Shown piece after piece: positions 14,301-28,000 of a stretch of 64,000 bases of DNA; within the stretch, counting starts at the first letter, position 1; each line of letters starts with the position of its first letter. A model generated the notes under the pieces. It did not search any database. It worked only from the letters and a program-made list of their open reading frames with translations, and was not told the DNA's origin. A program made the position numbers and the translations under genes. The stretch is from Setophaga petechia. Its lineage: Eukaryota > Chordata > Aves > Passeriformes > Parulidae. The stretch covers positions 6,696,001-6,760,000 of the forward strand of contig JANCRA010000012.1 of the NCBI GenBank assembly GCA_024362935.1, given 5' to 3'.

Positions 14301-14830
14301 AAGAGAGATTCCTTACTACAACATACTGAATATATTTTTGTAGCTCAGCTATGTCAACAAAGTAATAACTTCCTTAAAGTACAAATCTAACAGATAAGCC
14401 AGTATGAATTCAACTATTACTAACTTAATTATAATTACCATTAGCTTATATTTCATTCAACAGTTGAACCTAGTCCCTGAAGTCCAGTTTCTGTAAAAAT
14501 CTTTCCGATATCTTGAACATTCCAACTCAGTAGCCATATTTTCTATTAATATTTTAATTCCAAACATATTCAAAATCATACATGAATATTTTATCACTTA
14601 ACAGCATCAGCTATCCACACCTCTCAAGAATTCAGGAGAATTTTGGATTTATGGCTGTAGTTAGGAAAATGAATAACAGCAAGCCAAAGTCTGAAGAGTA
14701 GAAAGGTTTTCATTTACTTGCATGTTTACTTACTTTGCTTAGATACTTAAGCTAAATGAATTGCACACTTTATTTTCAAAATAGTGTATCACATTTAATA
14801 AAAGTACTTTTATTTATATTAAGCTTACTG

Positions 14831-14856
14831 CTTTTTCTTTTTTTTTTTTTTTTTTT
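14831..14856. repeat. T-rich run with 19-base poly(T) core
   Basis: CTTTTTC is followed by an unbroken T tract (about 14838-14856). The adjacent sequence has no complement of a poly(A) signal, so a processed pseudogene tail is not supported. Confidence 0.9.
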
Positions 14857-15883
14857 GTCTGACACTAGTATGGAACCAGGAAATTAACACAGAATATTCA
14901 TATAATGAAGAGAAATGTCAGAAACCAAGAATGACCTGTTTGAGTTTATAAAACATCACACTGATTACAAGGGAAAATCTAAAGTAGGATTAAAATTTCT
15001 GCCATTTACTGCCTAGCCATTGTGCTCTCTGCTCCCTCACATCTGAAGTATAAACTGCTGATCTGAACTATGAACAGAGTAACAGAGCTATCCAAACTTC
15101 CTCTCTGTACCTGGGTTTGTGGGGCACCCTATCTAGATATAGAGGACTCTCTAGAAGTGAGAACCAAGAGAGAATAACAAGCTGTAATGAAAACTAAAAG
15201 AACTCTTTTCCATAATGTTAAATTTTGTATTATACATGGGCATGAAATATTTAAAACATCTCCCTGAAAACATGTCAGTTTAATTTCACTGGTATCAAAA
15301 AGTGACTCTGGGGATTTTAAAAATTGCTGAATGGGGTAATTTTTGTCCTCATTACACAGCATTGCATCACACAGCTCTTTGCATTAAATAGCAAATTTCA
15401 AAATGGGATTGTAGCTTACTAGAAAAATTACTGAATAAGTAGGACAAAATGTAAGCAGCTTTGAACTCCTAGGAAAATAAAACCATCTGATATTTTGTAC
15501 TTCACCAAATAAATGGCAGTGGGAGCAATAACTTGTTCAAATGATTCAAAAGAGGACAACTATCATCATTACTTGACTATCATCTTACAATGAGAAAAAC
15601 CAGTTTTATATGCCTGTGTTTCAAGTCTATATATACACCTGTTTAGGTATATACATGTGCATCTTCAATACATACATATAATATACACACAAGAACATTT
15701 GAACATTTGGAAGCTTGAGTTGAAACATTTATTTCTTCCACCCATCCCTTATCAAAACTTACTTCCCTTAATATCTTACTATTTATTTCTACAGATATAA
15801 ACAAAATACCAAGCAATTTTCAGGTTGTATCACCTTATAGTGAGTCCAGCCTAACTTCTTTCATTTCAAAATTTATTTCTCTG

Positions 15884-15920
15884 CTGACAATACACAAAAA
15901 TAACCTGACAATACACAAAA
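15884..15920. repeat. 21-base-period duplication
   Basis: CTGACAATACACAAAA occurs at 15884-15899 and again at 15905-15920, separated by AATAAC. Confidence 0.85.
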
Positions 15921-18166
15921 GAAGTCCCCAAAACTACAGTCACACACATTGTGTGTCAGTAATAAGGAAATATTGAGGGATGAACATCTGGTATCTAAGT
16001 CAATTATTCTGTTCATATCAGGAAGAATAAAACCCATACTTTTACTGATTACTTGGTTTCAGACAAACTTAAAAGAATGAAGATAAGTATCTTAAGAGCA
16101 AAGAGTATTATCTATCATCATGTCTGTAATATTACTGATAATATACTTCATCAAATAATAAGAATAAAAGTATTACATAACCAATTCCTTTAAAATTTGT
16201 CCTTCATTCAAAATCTGTTCAGTGTCTCTTCTGGTACAGTCCCACATCTGATGTTCTTGGAAAATTATTCCGACTTAAAATTCTTGTGAGGTCTGTATTT
16301 CTACTGAAAGAGGTCAAGCAGACATTTAAAAGAAGAGCAGGAGTTTTCACAGCTAGTAGCAAAGAACCAGGCCCTCTGACTGACAGTTAGGAGAAACTTC
16401 CCTTATTCCTGTCATATGCAGAAAAACAGATACAGACCACACTATGTGAAAGAGAAATGACTGAATGCATGTGATTCTTGATACAGTTTACAGAACAAAA
16501 ATCTTCTGTACAAAATGTGCTATAGCTGTAACTTCTCAATAATGTGAATTCAATGCACTCAGAGTGCTCCAGACAGCACATACTGAACTCCCCAATTTTC
16601 CAATGTAGTTTAAGTGCTTATTACTTTGAAGACTAGGCACTGATCTACAGCTATTATTAACAAAGCAGAAGAATAATGGATATTATTCTTGCCTGTGGGA
16701 CAGAAGTATCATTTAGAGAATTGATAACACTTTAGTTCAGCCATTTTAAAAGGTCATGTTACACAATAAAGAAGGCCAAGGCTTTTAGTGATAACATATG
16801 ATGGTGATAAAACTAGCATGGATCTACAGATCCTCAAAATTACCAATTGCATTTCCATGTTGTAAGCAATCCAAAGCAGTGTGATAAATGCATTCCACTG
16901 TATGCCTGATTTCTGTACTTTATATTCTAGTTCACATGGCTGATAAAGAAATTAAACCATACAGAAATACCTTACCTATTAAATAAGTAAACAAATTTGA
17001 AAGTGTGTAAGGAGAACAAAACCAGACTTCATAGTACTATACCATGGTATTATTCACTTGAAGCATAGTTGTAATAGATTTGGTAGAGAGAGGAAAATTA
17101 TGGTCTTTGGTGTGGGAAATCAACATGAACAATTTAATGGGGAGGATTAACAGTGAACAATTGTAATCGAGAGGTATGGATACCAACATTAGAGATGATT
17201 TTGACAAAGTACCATAAATTGAGAAAATCTGACAGTGTTAGCAGGTAGTAGAAATTAAAGCTGTTATGTTGTGCCCTTAGGGATTTATTCATTTCAAAGG
17301 CAGGCCATGACAGCTCTGAATAAATCCTTTCATAAAGATAAAATAGATTGAAGTGATACACAAATTTGCACAATGGTTCATTTGTAGAGGGCCACAGAGT
17401 TCAGTCAGCTGGAGAGAAAATAAGCTGGTAATGGGCCATTTCCCCTGGGTAGGCAATGGTGGGGGCTTTGCAGCACAGGCTATACACATTCAGCCTTCAA
17501 ACAAGACTTTAAAGCCTTTTAGGCATTCAATGTGTATCATAGGGTAAAATTCAATATAAATATTTCTATGAAAGTGAACTGTCACCAGTTCACAGAAATA
17601 ATTGGACTTCTATGGATGTATGCAAATGACTGCCCATCTACCATATTCAAATCTTCTTACAAACAATGTCCTGATATGCTTTTTGCTGAAAAAATGCAAG
17701 GTTTTGAAACATAAGGGCCTGAATTCCTCTTACTTCCTAATGAAAAACAGGCTCCTTATTTTAAAACTGTTTGTCCAGCTTTTTTGAAAGAATGAACATG
17801 ACCCTGTTACAGAATGTTATACCGATGAGAAATTACAAATAAATTCTTCAGTGACACATTTAAGATTAACAAAATTTATGTTTTCAGAAATCTCTGCGAA
17901 ATACTAAGGTAACAACATCCCCAGAAATCATCTTCTCAAAGTCTGCCTCAGTTAAAACAGCATTTTTTTTCCAGAGTGGACAAAGGAAAGACATCAACTG
18001 CTTATAGTCCATCACTTCAGGTCTAACAGTATTGGTGCAACACTAACAGAAAGATATTGTCAGTCTTGCTGCTCCTGTTTTGTCTTAAATTCATCCCCAG
18101 AGTAATGTTAGGAAGGTAAATCTAAGAAATGGCACCCTGTGCTTGAAAAATATCCTTTTCACTTAC

Positions 18167-18262
18167 TTGAAAATCTTTCTCCTCCAGGATCTCTTTCCTC
18201 CACCTGACAAGGAAGGCAGCACAGACGTACAAGTGGAAGTGAGAAAAACCCTCTGGTTCAGA
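18167..18262 (-). CDS. TBC1D22A: TBC1D22A internal coding exon (segment after the LRLWD motif)
   Basis: On the minus strand this 96-base exon encodes exactly 32 codons: SEPEGFSHFHLYVCAAFL, then VRWRKEILEEKDFQ. This follows directly after the WDTYQ end of the exon at 52996-53123 in TBC1D22 proteins. The acceptor is a T-rich tract ending TTTTTTCTAG just above 18262. The donor is GTAAGT just below 18167. Both ends are phase 0, so it joins the upstream exon in frame. The short length had hidden it among non-coding frames. It belongs to the alpha-helical C-terminal part of the TBC fold. The next segment, the conserved C-terminal tail of the protein, was not recognised between here and the start of the window. 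I see no frameshift or stop in the exon, so it looks functional. Confidence 0.96.
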
Positions 18263-20394
18263 CTAGAAAAAATAAAAATAGATCATCCTTTCAATACACA
18301 AATAATAATACTTTTGATCACCATATGCCCCAAGTGTATTTTTATGACATTTACTTCTAACTGCAAATGTCAGCCACATCTGTCTCTCTTTGTATCACAA
18401 ACATGCTTGCATTTAATCTATGCCAAACCTATTCATTGCTATTATCTGTAACAGGGACAGAGGTAAGGCAGCTTCCATTTCTCATATTTAAATCCATTCT
18501 TTAGTGATGTGTTTTCCATTTCTGGTGTTATCCATTAGCTTATATCTGGTATGAAATACTGTACTATCCAGCTCAACACTGTAGTGTGAACATATGTTTC
18601 ATCTCCATTATTAAGTCAACTCTTCTACAAGCAGTAGCTTTTTAAGTGTAAATTTTGGTATAGGAAATTATTAAGCATTGTAAAAATAAAAATACCTTGT
18701 ATTATACTGAACTGAATTAGATGTTTTCACTATAGGGAGAAAAATTACTCATAAGATGAAACATATACAGCTCAGTTTTGTATTCAGATCTGCAGCTTTC
18801 TGCTCTGGTGCGATTCAGCAGATTCCATCCCTTTATAAAACTCCCCTTAGAAATTAGTATTTTATAATTTCACATAAGAGTTGAGAAAATTTTGTGATGA
18901 GGTCATTAAAAGTTTGCTCATATTATCAAGTTAATCCCAGATTTTATTTTCTATACCACTAAGGACTGAAAAAATAATTATGACATTCAATTATCTATGT
19001 TATGACTGTGAAATAATGCTATGTAAAATCTCATTAAAATAAAATTTGAAAATAATAATTATGAAATTAAACTACATAATCTGGCAAATGCAGGAATATT
19101 TAATTGCTGATATCCATATAATTTACAAGATCTAGTTACAGTGCTTTAAAAATATAGCAAGTTTTTTCATATTCTTTGTTGATCATTTCAAAACTGAAGC
19201 TTACTCTTTAGAAAAATACAGTGTTCTGCTCAGGTATAGTGAACTGAAACAATTTCTTACATAAAGAATGACATGATAAAATACCTATTTTATTGCTATT
19301 TAACCTAAAACAACATGGTATTTAAAATTTGTGCAATAAATAAACTTCCCAGCTATAACAAGTGACAAAGGAAAAATATTCTCCTACTACTACTTTTCTT
19401 TCTCCTCTATCCTTGGCTGATAAAAGAGCAGAGTGTGCTACAAGAGGTTTGTAAAACACCTTGTTAACAGCTACAGAAACCACAGACCATCTGGTCCTCC
19501 AAATCAGTAAGGTTCCAGCAAAGAGACAATGCCAACTACTTGGAGGGAAGCTTTTAAGTTTAAAACTGCACTTGGAACTGAAAATAAGAATTAGCTACTT
19601 TTGGAAATACTTCTAAGGAAATGTAGAAGAATTATCTGGATATGCATAAAAATCCATACTTTGTCTTGTGATTTTTCTGGTTTCTTTCACCAATAAAAGT
19701 TTCTTCAAAATGAAGCTCTTTTAAATGAAACAAAATAGGCTTAAAAATGCAATTCATTAGAGAAAAAATGCATATCCCCTACAGATTTAAAAATTCATCA
19801 TGCTTCAGAGATAAGTCTAGATACAAAGTATTTCCAATGGATAGTTTTAGACAGTTTTAGAAATTGAGTAAAACAGCTAATGCATAATTGCCTTTTCTAA
19901 CACCTGATACCTATTACACTTTTCCATTTGCAGCTTTTGAAGTTACAAACAGTTTGATCTCTAAATGTACAGAAATGCAGACTACCAGCTAAAAGCTATT
20001 TAAAATCAAGTATAAACAATGACCTTGATTTAAATATTTCAGAAAAAAAAAACTCAAGGCAGATGTACAACCTTCCAGAGGACTTATTCTGAACATATTA
20101 CACATGACTCTGAGCACATTATCTAAGAACCATCTGTCATTATCAATAAAAATCATTTAGATTGTTAGCATCACAAGTATCTCATTGCCCTGCAAATGCT
20201 GGATCTCCTCTGCAGCTGAAAAAAAAGGCATTCTTTGGACTGCACTCTCCAAACTTCTTGAATTAGACAACCACCAAAAGAATGCAAATTTTGTTGTATG
20301 ACTAGACTGATTATTGTCTTGTCAATGATTAGTCTAAGCAGCCTTCTACCCTGGATACTTCAACATTTAGGGAGTGTAATACCTCATGCTATTA

Positions 20395-20453
20395 TATTTG
20401 TATTTATTTACAAATTTTATTGTATATTTGTATTTATATACAATATAAGATTA
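20395..20453. repeat. 30-base tandem repeat, AT-rich
   Basis: TATTTGTATTTATTTACAA at 20395 recurs as TATTTGTATTTATATACAA at 20425. The second copy also contains the near-palindrome TTGTATTTATATACAA. Confidence 0.8.
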
Positions 20454-20825
20454 TTGTTTAAGTACTCAGAATAATTAAAGCTATGAAATTTTGTCAGGGT
20501 TAGGTATTAAACCACATTTCATTACTCAAGTAATAGCTCAGACACAAGGACTTCCAAACACTCAATAATTACACATGAATAAAGCAACCTTAAGCAACTC
20601 TACTTCTACCACATTACAAAGAGCAGATTGTTTAGGTGAAAAAAGATTTAAATAATTTTTTGCCAAAATATCCAAGCAATCTATGGCAAAAAACCAGAAA
20701 GAAGCCAACACATGAATACCAAGAAAAGTGGAATATGTTGGCTGCTCCTCCAACTTTTGCATTTTTGATCAGCCAGGAGCCTTGACTTCCTAGGCTCAGA
20801 CTCAATTCACTGTCCAAACAGACTC

Positions 20826-22095
20826 AAGAGTTCCAGTCTGAGTAGAAATACAGCAGGAGCACACCAGAGCGGTCCATGACAATAAAGCGCCTCTCACCAG
20901 GAATGACCAACAGCAGATGACTGAGTACATGAGAACAAGATGGAGCAGTATCTCCCCAGAATACTCCAGGTTTCAAAGGTTTCATGTTCAGAGATGTCCT
21001 AAGAGATGCTGCAGAATATGTCCATTTAATAGGAGTTAATGGGTTTGTCTTAACTTCCGAAACCTTTTTGAAGCTGTAAGCTTTTGCTAAATCATCAAGT
21101 CCTGGAACAAAGAATTCCAAAACACGAGTGCATGTCATTTAGCATGTCAGGTTTAAACCTGCTAGTTTCACTCAAAGTAGTTCAGATATTTGCAGTGAAA
21201 GAGTAGGAATCACTTCCTGTTCACTTTCCACAATCCATTCATGTTTCCTTCTCTTTTGCAAACTAGAACTGTTTTGCTTATTCCACTGTTCCTCATGTAC
21301 CAGTTCCATCCCCTTTGCTCAGCCTTCCTAACCATCCTTTCCTGTAGTTTTCTCATTTTGAAATAGGGTCTGACCTGTGTATAGCATGTAAGTTGCAGAA
21401 AGACTATAACTCCCATAGTGCTCATAATAATATTTTGGTTTTCTTACCTTTTCCAGTAATTTCGAACCTTTGGGTTTGTTTTTTTTTTTATTTTTCTAAT
21501 CTTGACTTACTGAGCTTGTATTTTCTCTTGTGCTTGACTGTAGGAAGTTACCTTAAAGCCCATATTTATACCACTAAAGCTAGGATTGGTCCAAACACAC
21601 AATATCACTTTATTTCACTTTATTTACTCCACACCAAAGTTCATGTCATTTATGCCAGGCTTACACATTTAACAGAAACATGGAGTCCTGTGACTCCTTG
21701 CTCTCCATCTCTCACCTTTACTACCCTTAGTAACATGGTGCTGTCAGCAAACTTTGCTGTCTCAGTTGCTCTTCTATCCTTTTTTTATCTCTTAAGCAGA
21801 AGGTTCTTAAGCCTCAAGACAAATTGCAAAAGAATTACGTTATTTCCTTTAATTTTGAAACTTGCCTACTTGTTCTTAACATTTGTTTTCTATCTTTCAG
21901 GCAGTTATTAATATTTATACAGGGGCATTCCCTTGAATTCCATAGCTGTGTTTCTTCTTTAATAACCTTTAGTGAAGAACCCTCTTCAATGTTTTCAATA
22001 TTATACATCAGCCTGCTACATGTGTTCACTGGCTTTGAAGCTTTGTGAGGTGTGATTTTCCCCTACAAAAATCATGTCAATGCTTTCTTAAAATG
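20826..22095 (-). mobile_element. Ancient CR1 LINE 3' fragment, about 1.27 kb
   Basis: The order of CR1-like landmarks is collinear on the minus strand. The 3' tail is at about 20830-21140 (the ATGGACCGCTCTGGTGTG area, with the GGAATTCTTTGTTCCAGGA area near 21100). C-terminal reverse transcriptase sequence follows at 21230-21400. A more 5' reverse transcriptase segment is at 21690-22090, including plus-strand CAGCAAACTTTGCTGTCTCA, TTTCTATCTTTCAGGCAGTTATTAAT and ACAAAAATCATGTCAATGC. It is eroded, with poly(T) and indels. The 104-residue open frame at 20824-21138 on the minus strand and the 172-residue frame at 21393-21911 on the plus strand are explained by this element, not by host genes. Confidence 0.8.
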
Positions 22096-25000
22096 GTATA
22101 ATTAGTCATGGTGAAAGAGTATTACAATCAAGTTTAGAGAAAACTGAACTGAAGTCACCTTAATCTTGGCATTCTAAAAGATACTGGAATACTTCACAGA
22201 CTGCAACTATTTTTATTGCACACAGCAGCCTACCAGCTAATGTTGGATGATCCCTTCTCTGCTTGATAGTTTTCCAGTCAGTTATAAAATGAAATATCAA
22301 TTACTCAAAAAGTGCTAAAAATTTTAATTTTATTCATTATACAGGTTAAAAAGTTTTTTTACAGTTATATGCAAAAATACTTATTAACAACACTTTTGCT
22401 GAGTTTGCACATTTTGGATTGTCTTGTGTCATTGTTTTTGCTTCACTATGTCTATTCCCAAGAGGATGATCCTAAAAGCAGTAAGTGACCAAAAGCACTT
22501 GTCTAAGCTGAATCCATTCTTACCATAAACACAGCAACAAAGTTGGATCTTCTATGTTTTAAAAAAACAAAAGAAACAAACAAAACATAACCTATGGGTA
22601 AGGCCTACAAGCAGCTGTTTTGAATGCCAACATCCATTAATTAACATGAAAATTTATGGGCAGGTTTGATCTTTGCATAAAAGAAAATCTGATCCAAACA
22701 CATTTAATAGCACTTCAAAATCTTTAATGGAAAGTAACATTTCCAGGTCATAACATCAAGCTAGAAGTATCTGTCACAGCCAAAAAAATATGCACATATC
22801 TCAACCCCTGGAGTTCACTAAATCCCTTATAGAAGAGCTATTTTTAAAAAAACGTTACAAGAACTGTGTTCACATTCCCTATTTCTGCTAGGCATGCTCA
22901 AAAAAATTACTTATCATAATATCTTCCATTAGATTTGTCAAATTTATGCAGAAAATGAGGTGAAGATCATTTTTCACAACAATTTAGTCATCAGCCTCTC
23001 TGATCTAGTCACCAACAACATGGCAACAATTCCTAAAATATGACTCCTGATATAAACCTCTGCTGTGAAATCCCAGCTACAAAGAACACAGACCACTGCT
23101 GGAATTTTTTTAGATCAATACCTCACCCGGTTGGAATGTTCCACATGGCATACAAAATTCATGTTAAGACTATGAATCAATGTCAAATATAAATGCATGC
23201 TAGTGATAATCACTATTTACCCGATTTATGTACTCTTCAACTAATAATTTAGTTTTATGAAGCATCTTTCATACAAATTTCCACATGACTTTGTATTTTC
23301 AGAATGGAGTTTAAATTACTGCCCTCTTCACTTGCTAACATGCTCAATTCAAATAGATTAAAAAAATAACTACCAAAGTATGTATTTGACTTTTCTGTCC
23401 TAGCTTTTCCAGAATACACTGTGATGGAAAGCAAAAATCAATGTTTCTCACTTGGTTATTTAAAGAATTCACCAAGAAGTTTTTAAAGAGTTCAGTCATG
23501 ACTAGGATGTTGAGTGGATTCTCACTCAATCAAACACTTTCACATCCAACACTGAACTGTCATCTTTTACAGCTATTTTTCCTCCTCTTGTGTGGTGGTT
23601 TATTACCTTTGCACACAGGAGTGTTGCTAGAACTTAGCAAAGGAATGGAGCTGCTTATGCAGCTCCCTTAAAGCCTTTTCTTGCTGAATTGCACATTGAC
23701 AGAAGAAAGTGGAGAAGAGCAGTTTTCTTGAAAAATGCCTTGGATACAAATGCAAGAAGATGCTGAACTCTACACAAGGGAAACACTTTGCAACACTTAT
23801 TTCTAAGATTATTTTGAAAAGAACCTAGATAGACACAGAAGCATTAGGGATAGTGAGACTATCAGAAAAGATAATTTCTTTTCTCTAATTTCCCATGTTA
23901 ATAAGCCTCTTGTTATCTGTAGTGAAGAGTGACCATGACTTGTTCTTTGTATTTGCTTGAGAAACTATTACTAATCTGCTGCTTTGAATTTCTACAATTT
24001 GAAAAGGCAGATAACTTTCATTTTAGCTAGCAGTTATAACTACATAGAACATGGCAAAACAGGGATGTGGCAATGTGAGGATGAATTCTGCCAGCGATAG
24101 ATCAACCACTGTGATTTTAGATAATAGTGAGGGCTGTATATAAAACCCCAACTTAATATACGTATTTTACATTTTGTTCCTCCAGTAGGAACAAAAAATT
24201 ACTTTCTGCAAGTAATTTGTTTGTCAATGAGAATGGAAGTACCAGCAGCAAGAACTAATGAAACTCTCCCAGGTTGATTTCAGTACATTATCAAGTAGGA
24301 GCCACACAGAATTATAAGCAACATTATTAACAATAGATAATTTACACTGTTTAGGTTTTAGAGAGCAGTTGATTACTTACAGCTATATCTTCTTTGTTCA
24401 CATAGCTGATGTATTAAAAAACAAACTATTTAGGTTAGAGCCATTAATATGGTTCCTAATTATCTTCCCAAACCATGACATAGTGCAATGACTCAAAGTA
24501 GCGAATCTCTGTCTCATTAACACCGAACACCACTATGCCATTTACTTCCTCTAACAGCATGAAATACAAGCATACACTAATTCTGTTTCTCATGTACATA
24601 AAGGTGAAGCATATACTTCCCTACACATCTTAGTCCCGAGTCTTTTCCTCAGAAAAGTCTTGGGCAGACAGAGCACACAAGCTGTAAGAGTGTATGAGAA
24701 GACAACACTACCAACAGCCTCTTCAAAAACTTCCACTGTTTGAAGAGTTTAATTCTCTAGCTGTTTCCCAGAAAATTCACTTTGCATCTTCAATTTGCTG
24801 AGATAGCCCCATCTTAATTTAAAATCCCTCTTGCAGGTGTGAAGTTATGGAAGCACTGAGTGGTTATGGAAAGTCTGAGGAGCAATAAGATAAGGATAAA
24901 CCCAGAAGTGACCAACTATCTGCCTCCCTAGCATAAGTGAAGTCACAGAAAAAACTTGCTAAAACCTGTGGGCTATTTGTTTTTTTCATAGGTTACACGG

Positions 25001-28000
25001 CAGATTTGACTAAAAATATCCAGACAAAATATTTTCAAAGGCATGCACATTTGGGATACCAAGATTTAGATTTCATCTTTTTTTCACCATTCAATGATAG
25101 AAAGAATATGCATTGCAAAAAGTTCTTATCTTTTAAGCTAGGCTGAAAGCTGGGCTTCATTTATTCAGACATGACTGTCCAGCTGGAAAGAAATTTGTTT
25201 TGACGTTTCCCTCTAATTAAAACCCCATTCATTCTCTCTGAAATCACTTATTTAATTTGTACTTAAACATTCAAATTCTGTCTCAAGTCGAGACTTGACA
25301 GCAATTAGTTGGCCAAAAATGGGGTGGGAAAAAAAGCAAAGCTATGTCACACTAAAATCAACACTGCTTTTAGTCACAGAATTCCATTTAAAAGTATGAT
25401 TTACCTTAAAAAGCACAAACTAAATCCAGATCATTAGTAAATATGATCAGCTGCAACTGATTTAATTCTGAAGTACTTTGCTGCAAGGCAAAATATCTTT
25501 ACATAAATACCAACCTGCTTCAAGCAAACTACTGATTGGATATAGGGACAAGCACAATTGCACAAGCACGATCAAAAAATAATATGGCAACTTTTCCACC
25601 TGTGAGAACTTCAGCAGATCGCGGGAATCAAAACCAGACCACACTTCCTCACCAACCTGCTTTTAAAAGGCAAATGAGCACAAATAAGCAGCATGACTAA
25701 TATTTACTAAACTAATTCCCTATTTCACCTTTTGAATTTCAGAATTATTTACCTCATGTATCATTTTAATTATTTTTACAGTTCGTTCCCAGAGAACAGC
25801 GATACGGGGAAATTAATTAATGGGCACAATAGAAGAACTGTCAGCATTGTTTAAATATAATTTCTGCACTAGCCTCATTTACATGTAGCCCTTTATTCTA
25901 AACAGAGGTACTGCTGAATTTTTGGTATGAAATTGTTAGTTCATTAAAAAGAGCACAATGATATCCTTTTCTGCAGATATTCATGGGTTATCAAATATAC
26001 TGAAATACAAGCTTGAGACAATCATTAGAGCTTTTAGTCCATGGATTTCAAATATCTGAAACAGCTGTATAATAGTTGTGTCATTGTTTAATTAATTGGC
26101 TTCAGCTTTATCATATTATTAGCTTTCATAAAAGTTATCAAATTAATACTTCAAGGCAGACCTACAGAAAGCAGTAAGTACTAGTCTACCATTTCACAAC
26201 TGAAAAAGGTAGTGAGAATACCTCTCTACTCATATATATCACATATTTATACTGAAAGACTAAAGCAAAAACTAAGTATTAACAGTATTAAAAAATAATG
26301 GTTGATTATTCCAACTTCTCATCTTAATAACAAGAAAGTGCTTACTGACACACTGCCAAACATCTAATTCAAAGAAATTCTCTCATGAAGTATGTTTTAG
26401 GTTACATATGTCACTTCCAGATAGAGGAAAGTTCTCATGCTCCTTTCAGGACAAAGTTGGTGGTCAGATTACAATGAACTCTGAAATTAAATATAATAGG
26501 TAATTTGAGAAAAGTATATTAAACAATCCAGTAAAGATATTGCTGAATTATTTTTTCAGTAAATAAAAACTTTACAATCCCCCAAATTCCTACTGCTGTA
26601 AACTGGGAGATGATTACATCAATGTAATGTAAAAGTTTTCTGAAGATTTCTGAATAGATTGACATTTATATCAGAACCTTGTCTGTTTTAAGAAAAACCT
26701 ATTTTCTTCTTAATAATTACAAAAAATAAATTTTCAAGCAAACTATTTCCAAAACTTTTTCCTTCTCTTAAGGAGCACACCATAAGAGCTGAGAATGAAC
26801 AAATATGTCATATGTTCAGTCACACGTTAGAAAACACATATGTTTTCTAATAGGTGGTCTTGTTGACTAAGATGATAAGTAGAAATACTAAAAATACATT
26901 TAGTAATAAGCATGAGATATTACCTTCCTTCCTTGTTCTCCAAGCTAAGAAGTTTAGGCACGACAGAGTTAAATCATAACACAGAGTCAAGAACATCATC
27001 CAACTTTCTAACACAACCATTATCAAGATACTCAAGGCACATCACTGGCTGCTTCCCCTTTTCCCATCATTAAACCACATTCAATCACATTCTACAAAAC
27101 AAGAAACAAGCAACAAAATCCTTAAATTTTGATCACCATTATTCCTATTAGAGGCTAGGAAATAGCTGGGACTGTTATTTTCCTTCATTTGTTGTCCTGC
27201 AAAAATCTTAATCATGAAAACACTTTCATTGCACAGCAACACTATCTGAATCAGTCTCTGCTCAGGGATGGCAATTTGCCTGAATGTTCAATCTTGCTTT
27301 GTTGACTTAATCATACCAAGCTTTTTTGTGACCATGTGACTGCTTACAACATTCCTTGGTCTGCATGCTTCACATTTCATCCAACTTCCATTAAAACAAA
27401 CTAATAATGCCACCAAAACAGGTGGGCAGTTGCTGAACGCAGCAACATCTTGTCTGATTAAAGAAAAGCTCAACATCTGAAAACATTACTCAACAGCTCT
27501 TCAGCTCCATCCTGCAGAGAGCCTCTATAGTCATGATGGTGCTAAACTGCAGGTTTATAAAAGGGTTTGTATCAAAAGCAACTGAAAAGCCAACACCATT
27601 ACTCATGCCAAGTATCTGAAAATTGCTAGTCACTCAATATCACAGCTGGAAATGTTAATAATGCACAAATTTTAATTAAATCCATTATATACTTGATAGT
27701 TATCACCAGGAGTTTGATCTTGTTGGGATGAATAAGACTAGCTGCTTCTTTTGTTAGTACAAAAGACTCAACAAGCTAATCCAAAAAGTACTATTCAGAC
27801 CTCTACTATTCCCATCCACCAGCGGCTTAGCACACAAAGAATTAATAGAGATGATCAGGTGCAGCTCTGCTGAACTCTGATCAGAATGAGAGACTACATC
27901 TACTACATCTACATTTACTAAATATGACTGCCTTTATTAGATTTAACAAAAAAATTTCCTGTGAATAACACTACAGTTCTGAGGATGCTAAATGCCACGG

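Larger units (their letters stand above)
1..18166 (-). other. TBC1D22A: TBC1D22A following intron (partial)
   Basis: This is sequence downstream, in gene orientation, of the exon at 18167-18262, starting with donor GTAAGT. The last TBC1D22A exon, which should encode the short C-terminal tail of the protein, was looked for and not recognised, so the intron probably continues beyond the window. Contents are an old CR1 fragment at 3375-4112, a pair of inverted repeat copies at 5320-5596 and 8185-8476, a perfect hairpin at 11260-11294, and poly(T) runs at 3461-3478 and 14838-14856. The rest is AT-rich sequence in which I see nothing else. Confidence 0.8.

Noticed and set aside
14831..14900. Poly(T) as tail of a minus-strand processed pseudogene
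   Set aside because: There is no poly(A) signal complement next to the tract and no coding similarity beyond it.
1..18166. Search for the last TBC1D22A exon (C-terminal tail)
   Set aside because: No reverse-complement segment encoding the expected C-terminal tail was recognised, so it is presumed to lie beyond the window.
20824..21138. 104-residue minus-strand open frame that looks like a gene exon
   Set aside because: Its sequence follows the 3' tail of an old CR1 element and continues collinearly into CR1 reverse transcriptase sequence. No host protein motif is visible.
21393..21911. 172-residue plus-strand open frame, the longest in the window
   Set aside because: It is antisense to the same CR1 fragment, low in complexity (Leu, Phe, Ser rich) and has no domain.
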